DNA of 64,000 nt from UBA8516 sp035455245 (GCA_035455245.1 DATIFN010000020.1:1-64000); one strand, 5' to 3'. Counted from the first letter of the stretch, positions 1 through 8,664 are shown. The notes: generated by a model from the sequence alone, not told the origin. Made by a program: numbers and translations.

Positions 1-720
1 ATTGAATTTCCTTTTTCGATCAATGGTAATGGATTTGCTTTAAACTCTTACTCAAACAAAATTTTACCCAACCAGATTTTTACGGGGGACCACACATCAT
101 TAAAACTGATCCTCAACGATGCATCGGGCGTACATCATGTTGGAATGTATACTAACCTGAGTAACCTTTCAAGAGAAATACCAGATAGCGATACCTATTT
201 TATTTATAATAAAGATAAACCTCTGGAGATAAACGATCCACATGGAATATTTTCAAACGTTGATTTCTCTTTCTCAAAGGATGGAACTAAAAACGTATTT
301 GTTTTCGATTTGGTATTTGCAAAGGCAATGGAGAAATCTGATATTATTTTCAGGGTATGGGATGGTAATAGGAATTCAATTGATTTAAAAATTTTAGATG
401 CATGGCAGGTAACAGAATCTGTAAGAAATGAAAAACTAACAAAGGAGGATTTGTCAATCCCAGAAAATGATTCGAACTCTGTGAAATTGTCCTTGCAAAA
501 AGAACCCATGGACAGCCTTATTCCTATAATTGAAAAATGGGCAGTGGATTCACCGGATGTCATTTCAGACGCAGAATTTTTAAACAATTTTGGAATAAAT
601 GGAGAAAAAATACCATCATGGGTAAAACAAACTAGTGTTTGGGTGGTAAATGGTGATACCAGTATGCAAGAATTTGTTGATGCTCTCCAATATCTTGATG
701 ATCATGGAATAATAAAATAA
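1..720 (+). CDS. C-terminal part of a surface/exported protein with a thaumarchaeal Trp-rich terminal domain (5' truncated)
   Basis: The frame is open from the first base of the window, so the gene starts upstream and only about 239 C-terminal residues are seen. The body looks like a beta-rich extracellular domain with many Asn, Asp and aromatic residues and no membrane segment. The last 35 residues (IPSWVKQTSVWVV..., ending in a YLDDHGIIK tail) match the Trp-rich module found twice at the end of the exported protein at 26117-26758, so an extracytoplasmic location is inferred. Its exact function is unknown. The next gene, a secreted protease, follows on the same strand after about 190 AT-rich bases. 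Confidence 0.75.
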   Translation: MEFPFSINGNGFALNSYSNKILPNQIFTGDHTSLKLILNDASGVHHVGMYTNLSNLSREIPDSDTYFIYNKDKPLEINDPHGIFSNVDFSFSKDGTKNVFVFDLVFAKAMEKSDIIFRVWDGNRNSIDLKILDAWQVTESVRNEKLTKEDLSIPENDSNSVKLSLQKEPMDSLIPIIEKWAVDSPDVISDAEFLNNFGINGEKIPSWVKQTSVWVVNGDTSMQEFVDALQYLDDHGIIK

Positions 721-910
721 AGTGAATATTTGGAAATAAATTATATAAAAAAAACAATATTAGATGAAAATTCTTCAAAAGAATAGCCGGTAAAGGGGAT
801 ACCAATTCAAAATAGATAAATAGTTTAATTATTTTCTCAAGATAGAAATTGATTATGTTAATTGAAGATATTTTTGGCATTAATAATACAATTTCTTTAA
901 GGTGTATTTT

Positions 911-3400
911 ATGAAACAGTATTCAAACAAAATTTTCTTTTTTGTAATTATTGGTATAGGATTTTGTTTTTTTGTCCCAGGTTCTGTTTATGGAGCAGCT
1001 TCATTAAATATTGTGGACACACAGTATTTCCTTGATCATGGTGCTTTAATCCAAGTTAGTGGCCATACTGCAGGTCTTGGAAGTATTTCAGTAACTGCAT
1101 CAGCAGGAAGTGGAGCTAACGCTAGGAGCACTTCAGTAGTTCTTCTTGAAACGTCAACTCCAGGAACATACAGTGGTTATGTATATTTTGTAACTTCCGG
1201 TAGTCCTCCTTCTGGAACTTTGGCCCTTCTTGATCCTCTTCCTCAAACTGTAACTGTTTCGACAACAATAGTGGGAGCATCACCAGCAAGTGATACTACC
1301 TCAGTAATCAATAGCGAATACAGTAGTATTCCGACTCCACCAATAGCATGGCTTAATTTGGTTCCAAATTGTAGTTCATATAACCCCTCTGGCGATGCTG
1401 ATGGAGACAAGCTCTGTGACGCTTGGGAAGTTACTAGTGGAACATGTGGACTCAAAATTCCGTATAATGGGAGAATTTTCGCTTGGGGTTCCGCCGCCGG
1501 CGATGGATGTCCAAATCCGAATAAAAAGGACGTTTACTTTGAAATAGATTATCTTAAAGGCCATTCTCCGGATTCTTCAGTCCTTAGTACCATAAGAAAC
1601 GCTTTTGCCAAGGCACAGTTGGATGCCCCCGATTTTGATAATCCTGATGGTAGCACCGGAATCAAATTGCATCTCATACTAAATGAGCAAATTGATTATC
1701 ATTCAGACACAATAAATGGACTAATTACGTGTAGTGGATCGACTACCGAGTATGATTCGATAAAACAGGCTCGCTTTGGAACGAGTAATGAAAGGAGTAG
1801 TCCCTATGCAGTAGATTACTTGACCGCAAAAAAAATGGCATGGCATTACGCATTGTTTGTTCACTCTATAGAGGACAGTCCAACCATTTCTGGTCGTGCA
1901 GAATTGCCAGGAAATGACGTCCTTGTATCATTAGGTCGTTTCACTGGTGGGGTAGGCAGCGTCGATGAACAAGTATCAACCTTAATGCATGAAATGGGTC
2001 ATAACTTGGGTCTTGATCATGGCGGCCCAGATGCCGATAACTGCAAACCAAATTACATCAGCATAATGAGTTATTCGAGACAGTTTAAAGCCACTTATCC
2101 CTCTCTTGCAAGAAACCTAGATTTTTCAAACACCACTTTAAACACTCAGGTTAAAACCAATCCCCCTGGTCTGAGTGAACCAATTGGAATATCTTCATAC
2201 CCATCTCCTACCCAGCCAAAGACTGTGTACGGAGTGAATGGAGTACCTCGATATACAAATACTGGTGAAACCGTTGATTGGAACTGGAACGGGGTTGAAA
2301 CAGACACCTCTGTAGCACAAAATATCAACAATTTGGGCACCAATTCATGCACCGGAACGGGCAGTTCCACTCTTGAAAGTTATGACGATTGGGATCATTT
2401 GAATTATGACATGTTTGCAGGATGTGGCGGTAGTGATGGGAATAGAACCTCAATTTTGGGTGGTGCACATTACTATCTTGAAAAATCAGGAATAAATCAA
2501 ACAAGGTATCAGTTTCCAGATAAAATAGTTTCACAAATCTCTGATGAGTTGAAATCATGTCTTCCCAATTGCTCAGATGACATGTTGAAAAAAATTAAAA
2601 TCAAGGATTCAATTACAGTTGAAATTGTTAACGACATTTTAACGAAAACGGGACATCAGGATGATGAAAAGGTAAAGGCGAAAATGCAAAATTTTGCCAT
2701 TTCTGATGACGGAATGAAGGCACTGGTCACGGATATTTCAAATTCATTTGGTAAGAAGAACATTGTGATATCTGACGATACTACAACTAAACTCCTTGAT
2801 GAGGTAACCAGTACTGGTGATATAATAGGAGACCTCGGAGGACTAAGTGTAGAAGATCCTTATACAGCATCTTCAGAGTTTTCGATTGACATGGTTAGGG
2901 AGATACGCTCGTCTCTGGTTAATACATTAGCAAACCAGATTCAAGGATTTAATGACTCTGCATTCTACAATCCCTCAGACAGAGACATTCTGATTAAAGA
3001 CCTCAAGATAGTGGATGATCTTGTAAAGCAAGATGCACTATCTGCAACCATACCCATATTGACGGAATTCAGAGATAAGATGGAAGCGGCACTAAAACCT
3101 GACGAATTTAACCAAGCTCTTGTAAATTTTGATGATATAGAAGAATCATTTAAAATATCATTACAGCCAGCAACTCCATTTATTGGAAAGGCTCCCACAG
3201 AAATTTACAATTATGCTCCGTTTAAACAATTCCAATATGGGCTCATACCAGACGATATAGAATGCAAGGAAGGATTTACAAAGATAACCGGGGATAAGGG
3301 GAGGATAGCATGTTTGAACGATGCTCTATTCCAGAACCATAAAATTCAACTCAAAGACAGGCCTTGGTTCACAGAAAAAATACAATACGTCCTTCCATAG
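911..3400 (+). CDS. Secreted metzincin-type zinc metalloprotease
   Basis: The protein of about 829 residues begins with a clear signal peptide (MKQYSNKIFFFVIIGIGFCF, then VYGA). The zinc site HEMGHNLGLDHGG (His360, Glu361, His364, His370 from this start) fits HExxHxxGxxH, and a downstream SIMSYSR supplies the Met-turn, which together define metzincins. A DADGDKLCDAWE stretch near residue 160 resembles a thrombospondin type 3 calcium loop. The N-terminal 120 residues are Ser/Thr/Gly-rich and beta-like; the C-terminal 300 residues are unassigned. A GTG three codons upstream (902) is an alternative start, but the ATG precedes the signal peptide directly. It probably cleaves extracellular or envelope proteins; the substrate is unknown. 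Confidence 0.85.
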   Translation: MKQYSNKIFFFVIIGIGFCFFVPGSVYGAASLNIVDTQYFLDHGALIQVSGHTAGLGSISVTASAGSGANARSTSVVLLETSTPGTYSGYVYFVTSGSPPSGTLALLDPLPQTVTVSTTIVGASPASDTTSVINSEYSSIPTPPIAWLNLVPNCSSYNPSGDADGDKLCDAWEVTSGTCGLKIPYNGRIFAWGSAAGDGCPNPNKKDVYFEIDYLKGHSPDSSVLSTIRNAFAKAQLDAPDFDNPDGSTGIKLHLILNEQIDYHSDTINGLITCSGSTTEYDSIKQARFGTSNERSSPYAVDYLTAKKMAWHYALFVHSIEDSPTISGRAELPGNDVLVSLGRFTGGVGSVDEQVSTLMHEMGHNLGLDHGGPDADNCKPNYISIMSYSRQFKATYPSLARNLDFSNTTLNTQVKTNPPGLSEPIGISSYPSPTQPKTVYGVNGVPRYTNTGETVDWNWNGVETDTSVAQNINNLGTNSCTGTGSSTLESYDDWDHLNYDMFAGCGGSDGNRTSILGGAHYYLEKSGINQTRYQFPDKIVSQISDELKSCLPNCSDDMLKKIKIKDSITVEIVNDILTKTGHQDDEKVKAKMQNFAISDDGMKALVTDISNSFGKKNIVISDDTTTKLLDEVTSTGDIIGDLGGLSVEDPYTASSEFSIDMVREIRSSLVNTLANQIQGFNDSAFYNPSDRDILIKDLKIVDDLVKQDALSATIPILTEFRDKMEAALKPDEFNQALVNFDDIEESFKISLQPATPFIGKAPTEIYNYAPFKQFQYGLIPDDIECKEGFTKITGDKGRIACLNDALFQNHKIQLKDRPWFTEKIQYVLP

Positions 3401-3561
3401 CCTACAAATCTTTATTAGTTTATTTTTTTTCTGATTCTTCCCAAATTGTAAAATCTCTAAGATGGTTTTCGGAGCAATAATAGATAGACTAAACAGTTAG
3501 TGGAAAATTCCTAAATTATCTTCATTTATTAAATCTCACGCAATTATAATTTTCAAAGTGA

Positions 3562-3625
3562 TTAGGGGAATGATGACACGGTGGCTGTATGATAGATGAT
3601 TAAGCTAACACAAGTCTGACCCTAA
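3562..3625 (+). ncRNA. Candidate C/D box small RNA
   Basis: A 64-base segment has a C box ATGATGA (3570-3576) and a D box CTGA (3616-3619). It is flanked by TTAGGG (3562-3567) and CCCTAA (3620-3625), which pair perfectly as a terminal stem. Size and order fit archaeal 2'-O-methylation guides, and TATA-like AT-rich sequence lies just upstream (about 3526-3553). Weak points are two unpaired bases between stem and C box, and only degenerate internal D' (CTGT) and C' (ATGATAG) boxes. No target was identified. Confidence 0.35.
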
Positions 3626-3645
3626 ACAAAATTTGTATAAGACAG

Positions 3646-4467
3646 TTATTTTTCTATGAGTTTGCTTTCTTGGAAAGGTTGAGAATTATTCCAACTGTGT
3701 TTGAAATAATCAAGACACCATTGATGGAATGAAGGATCTGTACTGTGAAACATTGAGCTCATGTCTGGATCACCCTCGATTGTTGGAAACATTACACAGG
3801 CCTCTTTTTCATTTAAGATCACAACTACGCTGGTATCACTTTGCATTCTTCTATCTATTATACCATCAGCTATTAGCTTTCTTATTCCAGGTTTGGAGAC
3901 TTTCTCCTTTCTGCCTTTTGGTATAATAGAAGAATGTGAAAAAATTGAGTTTATTTTGACTCCTTGTTTGCCCTTGGTTTCAATGGTATCTATGAGCTCA
4001 AGGGGCTCCTCGGACAAAATATCATAAATGTATTCGTCAGCATTTTCACAGATTTCTTTCCACTTTTGCATTATCTTTACGAATCCCTTTTGGTGCTGAC
4101 CTGATTCTAATGCACCTATGCTTTGAATAAAATTTTTTGGTAGATCTCCAAACCCGTGACCATTAAAGTATTTTTTGTTACTTGATAAAAATACAAATGA
4201 TGGAATGCAGTTACACACTGCTTTTCCAAATGTTGTCAGATTGTAGTTTCCAGTCGAATCTTTGTAGATCAAATTTGATTTAGTTAAACGTTCAAAATTT
4301 CTAAACAATTCAGCAACGGTAGAATCTAACTCTTTTGCCATGCTGGTAACGTTAGAGTTCTTTTCTTGGAGTTTGAGTAGTATTTTTAATCGTTGTTCGC
4401 TGGCAATCTGTAAGATATCAGAGGCGACCTCTTCATAATTGTCTTGCACAAGCAGGGTTTGGTACAT
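3646..4467 (-). CDS. Winged-helix transcriptional regulator with FilR1-type (DUF1724) domain
   Basis: The 273-residue protein opens with an ArsR-like winged helix (residues about 15-85: DILQIASEQRLKILLKLQEK, then SMAKELDSTVAELFRNFERL) followed by about 180 residues matching the FilR1/DUF1724 effector region of archaeal regulators (FGDLPKNFIQSIGALESG near the junction; VVVILNEKEACVMFPT near the end). This architecture is typical of archaeal regulators that probably bind a small ligand. It lies 22 bases downstream of a tiny zinc ribbon gene on the same strand, so the two are likely cotranscribed. A 14-base palindrome in the divergent region upstream is a candidate operator. Confidence 0.85.
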   Translation of the reverse strand: MYQTLLVQDNYEEVASDILQIASEQRLKILLKLQEKNSNVTSMAKELDSTVAELFRNFERLTKSNLIYKDSTGNYNLTTFGKAVCNCIPSFVFLSSNKKYFNGHGFGDLPKNFIQSIGALESGQHQKGFVKIMQKWKEICENADEYIYDILSEEPLELIDTIETKGKQGVKINSIFSHSSIIPKGRKEKVSKPGIRKLIADGIIDRRMQSDTSVVVILNEKEACVMFPTIEGDPDMSSMFHSTDPSFHQWCLDYFKHSWNNSQPFQESKLIEK

Positions 4468-4489
4468 GTGAATCTAAGGTTTTCTATAT

Positions 4490-4618
4490 CTAGGATTCAG
4501 GCCAGTCTCCGCCACATAGTGGGCATCTTCCTCTATATCCTTTGTATTTTGGCTCATACACCAATTTTGCCACACTGGAATCACAGCTCTGGCAGTGAAC
4601 ATTCATGGTCTTTTGCAT
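4490..4618 (-). CDS. Small zinc ribbon protein (42 residues)
   Basis: This short gene encodes a 42-residue protein with two CxxC knuckles, CQSC near residue 9 and CPLC near residue 32, the expected spacing for one zinc ribbon. It is Lys/Tyr-rich between the knuckles and ends CGGDWPES. It starts at ATG (4616-4618), has AT-rich promoter-like sequence upstream, and precedes the FilR1-type regulator gene by 22 bases. The two likely form a transcription unit; the small protein may be a regulatory or nucleic-acid-binding partner, which is inference. No catalytic residues are visible. Confidence 0.75.
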   Translation of the reverse strand: MQKTMNVHCQSCDSSVAKLVYEPKYKGYRGRCPLCGGDWPES

Positions 4619-4663
4619 GAGGTTTATTGTTTTTTAATGAATATTAATTTGATTTGTAAAAAT

Positions 4664-4677
4664 TGCAAATATTTGCA
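4664..4677. promoter_or_regulatory. Palindromic operator candidate TGCAAATATTTGCA
   Basis: This is a perfect 14-base inverted repeat in the divergent region between the zinc ribbon/regulator pair and the cyclase-like gene. A second element, TTTGCAAA (4691-4698), lies 13 bases further on, and the half-site TTGCAAATATT recurs at 6465-6475 upstream of the small gene at 6064-6411. The FilR1-type regulator is the obvious candidate binder; this is inferred from position only. Confidence 0.5.
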
Positions 4678-4741
4678 GATCAGGTAAGTATTTGCAAAGT
4701 TCTCACGGATGTATTATCAGGTTGTGTTAGTAGATATAATC

Positions 4742-5407
4742 ATGGATGAGCAGACAACAATGAATTTCTTCGGATCTGATAAAGAAGAAGAAAGCCCAAA
4801 AGTTGGAGAAGGACACGGTGATGTCATATCATTTAGTGAAATCTACGAGAGTTATTGTGTTGGTATAGTGGATATTAAGGACTCGACAAGAATTACTTCA
4901 ATCTTGAGTAAACCAAAGATATGTCAATATTACACTATATTTTTGAATTCTATGGCATTTATAATAAGAAAGCATGGTGGAATTGTAGTAAAAAACATTG
5001 GCGATAGCTTACTTTATTATTTTCCAAAAACATTTTACACTACGGACAGGACAGCTTTTGAAGATTCGCTTGAATGCGGGATGAGTATGATTGATGCCCA
5101 CAGCATGGTAAACTCTAAGATGAGTGAAGAAGGATTACCGGTTGTAAATTATAGAATCAGTTCTGATTACGGGTTAGTAATGACAGCCAAGTCAGAAAAT
5201 TCCACTAGTAAAGACATCTTTGGACCGACAATAAATCTTTGTTCAAAAATAAACTCATTGGCACTGCCAAATACAATGGTAATAGGAGGAGATTTGTACC
5301 AGACAGTAAAGTCATTGGCAGATTTCAGATTTACTTCTATTTCGGAATACAATAATGGTTTAAAACTTCATTATCCAGTGTATTCAATATCTAGGCACAA
5401 ACCATGA
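4742..5407 (+). CDS. Class III nucleotidyl cyclase domain protein (short)
   Basis: The protein of about 221 residues carries one class III adenylate/guanylate cyclase-like domain. The first metal-binding Asp lies in VGIVDIKDSTRIT and the second in KNIGDSLLYYF, and the distal helix reads GPTINLCSKINSLALPNTM. In canonical cyclases that last helix has an Asn and an Arg; here the Asn is present but the Arg position is Lys, so activity is uncertain. ATG 4709 would add 11 hydrophobic residues; 4742 is preferred because a TATTATC element lies about 30 bases before it. It is divergent from the FilR1-type regulator and shares its palindromic control region, hinting at a signalling module. Confidence 0.75.
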   Translation: MDEQTTMNFFGSDKEEESPKVGEGHGDVISFSEIYESYCVGIVDIKDSTRITSILSKPKICQYYTIFLNSMAFIIRKHGGIVVKNIGDSLLYYFPKTFYTTDRTAFEDSLECGMSMIDAHSMVNSKMSEEGLPVVNYRISSDYGLVMTAKSENSTSKDIFGPTINLCSKINSLALPNTMVIGGDLYQTVKSLADFRFTSISEYNNGLKLHYPVYSISRHKP

Positions 5408-5461
5408 TTATTAAGCAGGCTAAAATGGATTAAAAGAGATAATTCAAAAGGTGGGAACCAA

Positions 5462-5851
5462 TCACTTTATACTCCCTTTTAGAGATTGGTACAGATACGG
5501 GCACTTCACAGGAAAAGTTTTCCTATCGGGACCATCTGGCGTAAAGAGTTGGAGATGTCCAAATAACTGATTGGTCTTGGCAGATATCGATAAATTTCTT
5601 AGTTTCACATGGATCCAATGAAATGGATATAGTTGCAATATCCTCCTTCTCTAATAGTCTTTTTATCAAACCAATTCAAACCCAAAATATCTTGGACCAG
5701 GATTGATATCTTCTGCGTCATAATCTGACTGAAAATCGATATCAAAGGCATCAACCGCTTTGAGTTCAAGATCCATGTCTGGTTTAAATATTCCTGCTAG
5801 GCTTACAGTAAGAGAAACTAATGTAGCAAATTAAATATTCGAGGATTTCAT
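5462..5851 (-). pseudogene. Decayed small secreted-protein gene
   Basis: In one frame this segment reads MKSSNI, an in-frame TAA (5831-5833), then a hydrophobic signal-like stretch (FATLVSLTVSLAGIFKPDMD) and an acidic region ending YFGFELV at a stop (5666-5668). A neighbouring frame holds LIKRLLEKEDIATISISLDP and a Cys-containing stretch, and the first frame resumes with FTPDGPDRKTFPVKCPYLYQ before a final stop at 5462. One nonsense change plus two compensating frameshifts would restore a protein of about 130 residues. No family was recognised and chance cannot be excluded. Confidence 0.4.
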
Positions 5852-6063
5852 GCATTTCAGTCACCGACCAATCTTAAGGCAATAGATTAAGGCAGTAGTT
5901 GGTGCCACAGTTTCAGATGATTATTAAGACTCGATATTCCCAAGTCCTTACTCTCCAAATGACATCCTGCCTTTAATAGATAAAACAACTATTAGATTTG
6001 CGATGGTATTTTTATCAAATGACAAAACAATAAAAATTTAATTCCATTATATAATAAAATTGT

Positions 6064-6411
6064 CTAGCTAATTTTTTCGACGAATTCTTTTATTGTTTTT
6101 TCTTCCATAAATTTATCTAAGCTTTCCTTGATTGACTGAACAACTATGACATAAGAACCATCGTAAACGTACTTTAATACATCTACCAGGTATTCGGGTT
6201 TTTCAAAACAATCAGATATTTCACAATGATATTTTTCAAATAGACTACGGTTAAACAATTCAAATGCTTCAATGCCAGATTCAAGAATAGAGCGCTTTAT
6301 AACAAAAAGCACTACATCTTTTTTCAGAGCATATCCATTCCCACCACATTCAATAGACGAGTTGAAAATGTCCTGGTCTTTCCTTCGTGAAGATTTGTCC
6401 TCTGTTTGCAT
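6064..6411 (-). CDS. Small alpha-helical protein resembling NitrOD5-type thaumarchaeal output domain
   Basis: The protein has 115 residues. After a charged, probably disordered N-terminus (about 25 residues) it carries a helical domain of about 75 residues: VIKRSILESGIEAFELFNRS, a LFEKYHCEI helix, then a YLVDVLKYVYDGSYVIVV helix. The helix order and the spacing between an E(S/P)G..A turn and the LxxVLKxxxxxGxxVI motif resemble the small NitrOD5-type domain common in ammonia-oxidising archaea, often found on regulators; this assignment is from memory of the pattern. No DNA-binding domain is attached. A half-site of the 4664-4677 palindrome lies about 55 bases upstream of its start. Confidence 0.65.
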   Translation of the reverse strand: MQTEDKSSRRKDQDIFNSSIECGGNGYALKKDVVLFVIKRSILESGIEAFELFNRSLFEKYHCEISDCFEKPEYLVDVLKYVYDGSYVIVVQSIKESLDKFMEEKTIKEFVEKIS

Positions 6412-6448
6412 GTAACTTCAATGTTTAATTCCAAAGGAGAAATGATAA

Positions 6449-6651
6449 GAAGTACTTTCTAAAATTGCAAATATTCAGCTAGTAAGCCAAATTGGATTCT
6501 TATCAGACAGATACCATATCTACATCGATGAAGATGGATGGTGAATGATCTAAATGACACATATCCAAGGTGGCAGTGGGGGAACTATCCTCTAATGACG
6601 TTTCCCCTTTTTAATACCTGTATATCAATTACCAGTTTGGTAAACTACTAA
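6449..6651 (+). pseudogene. Frameshifted gene remnant
   Basis: One frame reads SKIANIQLVSQIGFLSDRYH and continues IYIDEDGW to a TGA (6542-6544). The frame shifted by one base continues at once as VNDLNDTYPRWQWGNYPLMT and ends at TAA (6649-6651). Joining the two with one base gives a coherent aromatic-rich C-terminal segment of about 67 residues. No start codon with context and no recognisable family were found, so this is probably the tail of a decayed gene. Confidence 0.3.
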
Positions 6652-6737
6652 AACATCAATACATTTAGAGGCAATAATCAAACCAGTTATTTTATTGGTA
6701 AATAACTTATTAGCTACTTTACCTTTATGACCTAAAC

Positions 6738-8144
6738 ATGATTAAAAATCGCCCCAGAATTTCAAAAACCACAAAAAAGGATAGACTCTCTATGATTTTA
6801 AAAATTTTAGAGTTCATGGGGGAGGAAAACGTAGGAAAGGATTGGCTCTTAAAAGAGGTCAAAAAAAATCACATTTTGGGCATTAGGCCTTTTATGAACA
6901 ATATTGAGATTCTTAAAAAATGTCCGTTTCGATTCATTTCTTATCTTTATGATTCAATTACTAATACCACTTCACCTGGTCCCAGACCCTCTAATTTACC
7001 GCCCATAAAACACCTACACTGGTTTTATACTGATGTTGTCGCAAGCTCCAACCCAAAAATTACCACAAGGGAGCAAGTCCACAAAATAATGGTGTTAAAC
7101 GATTTAATTTCAAGAACAGAAAATTTTAAAAAACAAGATCCAAAATCACTAGTAGTTCTTCCATCTGGTGATGGTTATGCAATTGGTTTTGAGGACACTA
7201 TAGAAACTCCCTTAAAGATCGCGATAGAACTGCATACACTTCTGAACAAGTACAACCAAACTCAAACGCCAAAAGATAGGGTTTACATTAGAAGTGGGAT
7301 AGAATCAGGAATTGTTTATTTTATGAAAGACCTTAATGGGAATTATACTGTTTGGGGGCCTGGAATCATAATGGCAAGACGTGTAATGGATTTAGGTGAG
7401 AAGATGCATATTCTTACCTCAGAAGGTGTCGCTAAGGTACTTGGAAGATTAACTCCAGAATACAGAACAATAATGCATCCCATTGGAAAATACCCAGTAA
7501 AATGGGAAGGTGAAACGGAGTTGTTCAATATTTACGAAAAGAGAAAATTTGGCAATGTAAATCCCCCCGCTAAACCCACGATTGTTCCAAAGTATTTTGA
7601 ATTTGATAAAGTAGAATTAATTCTTGATATTAAAAATGCAAAAACAATGATGACACATCATACTCAAATTTGGAATTTAATTAATGTTTCAAAAGAATCA
7701 AGGGACCTGATCCACTATACCATTGATGGTGATACCCCAAGGAACTTCCCCGATTTACATGTAAGGGTAACTGATAGCAAAGGTAAGATACTCAAGATTC
7801 AAGATATGGATGCCAGAGATCCAAAACATAAAGAATTCAACGTCAAGCTTGACAGACCAATAAAACCAAATAGTACAAAATTTCTAAAATTAGAGTGGGA
7901 TTGGGAAGAACCCTTTAGGAGTTACCTATACAAATTTTCCTCGGACTGTAAAAAATTCAGATACATCCTTAACATTTCCAACAACATAGGACTAAAGCAG
8001 AGAGTTCTCAAGATTGTCCCAGAGTTAGGACAAAAAGAATATGCATCAACAACACCTCTAATAAGATATCATGATGACAAGACAGTTCTTTTCTGGGAAC
8101 AAAAAGATGTATTGGCACATGATGCATACATGTTGGAATGGTAA
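6738..8144 (+). CDS. Degenerate class III cyclase-like domain with a C-terminal beta-rich extension
   Basis: The 468-residue protein has a helical N-terminus (1-85), a class III cyclase-like domain (about 90-270) and an unrecognised beta-rich C-terminal domain (about 285-468). In the middle domain HWFYTDVVASS keeps one metal-type Asp and PSGDGYAIGF the second; YIRSGIESGIVYF and YTVWGPGIIMARRVMDLG match the later core strands and helix, with Arg present. It is the second cyclase-like gene within 2.5 kb. The C-terminal part may be a sensor or binding module, which is inference. It stands alone, with more than 130 bases on each side. Confidence 0.7.
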   Translation: MIKNRPRISKTTKKDRLSMILKILEFMGEENVGKDWLLKEVKKNHILGIRPFMNNIEILKKCPFRFISYLYDSITNTTSPGPRPSNLPPIKHLHWFYTDVVASSNPKITTREQVHKIMVLNDLISRTENFKKQDPKSLVVLPSGDGYAIGFEDTIETPLKIAIELHTLLNKYNQTQTPKDRVYIRSGIESGIVYFMKDLNGNYTVWGPGIIMARRVMDLGEKMHILTSEGVAKVLGRLTPEYRTIMHPIGKYPVKWEGETELFNIYEKRKFGNVNPPAKPTIVPKYFEFDKVELILDIKNAKTMMTHHTQIWNLINVSKESRDLIHYTIDGDTPRNFPDLHVRVTDSKGKILKIQDMDARDPKHKEFNVKLDRPIKPNSTKFLKLEWDWEEPFRSYLYKFSSDCKKFRYILNISNNIGLKQRVLKIVPELGQKEYASTTPLIRYHDDKTVLFWEQKDVLAHDAYMLEW

Positions 8145-8275
8145 ATTAGGTTATTTTGGTATCTTTTAAGAATCAAAAAAATTGTTCTAGTGAATTTTGA
8201 ATAGATAAAGTAAACAATCTCGAATACAACAATTGACATTTAGGATTAAACCACTTTTGCATATGATAAGGAATA

Positions 8276-8638
8276 ATGAAGCTTGATGCCGATCTTAGAT
8301 TCAAAATTCTTGAAAAAACAGGAATCTATGCAAATAGGTTTGGAATACAAGAGCCAAAGATCCTTCTAACCACAAGAGAAGTTCTTGAGATGCCAAAGGA
8401 AATGACTGAGGGCAGAAGAACCTCAGCTTACAAATATTATGGAGTGTCATACATGCAGCACAATTTGGTTTTTTTAAACATCAGAAAACTACCAGATGAA
8501 AAAGCTTTGGAAAACACCATAGTCCATGAACTTATTCATCTAAGATTTCCATATTTGAGTCATGGAAAAAGATTCAACAAACTAGTAAGGCGTGGATTGG
8601 CAGGCAAAACGTTTGCGCCTTACAAGAAAAGAAAATAA
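8276..8638 (+). CDS. SprT/YgjP-like small metallopeptidase
   Basis: The 120-residue protein contains IVHELIHLRFPYLSHGKRFN, an HExxH site followed by a third His ten residues after the second, the zinc-binding pattern of the SprT/YgjP (WSS-like) minigluzincin group. The upstream beta region (NLVFLNIRKLPDEKALENTI) is the usual strand before the catalytic helix, and the C-terminus is basic (FAPYKKRK), suggesting nucleic-acid contact. Its length is close to that of the minimal domain. It sits 51 bases before the pyrophosphatase gene on the same strand but that gene has its own TATA box. The cellular substrate is unknown. Confidence 0.75.
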   Translation: MKLDADLRFKILEKTGIYANRFGIQEPKILLTTREVLEMPKEMTEGRRTSAYKYYGVSYMQHNLVFLNIRKLPDEKALENTIVHELIHLRFPYLSHGKRFNKLVRRGLAGKTFAPYKKRK

Positions 8639-8656
8639 AATTCCAACCAGAGATGG

Positions 8657-8664
8657 TTTATATT
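8657..8664 (+). promoter_or_regulatory. TATA box of the pyrophosphatase gene
   Basis: TTTATATT lies 26-33 bases before the ATG of hppA, the expected distance for a leaderless archaeal transcript. Confidence 0.6.

Noticed and set aside
204..587. Minus-strand ORF of 127 residues
   Set aside because: It lies opposite the truncated surface protein, whose reading continues across the window edge and ends in a recognisable module.
632..880. Minus-strand ORF of 82 residues, Phe/Leu/Ile-rich
   Set aside because: It spans AT-rich intergenic DNA and the end of another gene; composition is that of translated AT-rich sequence.
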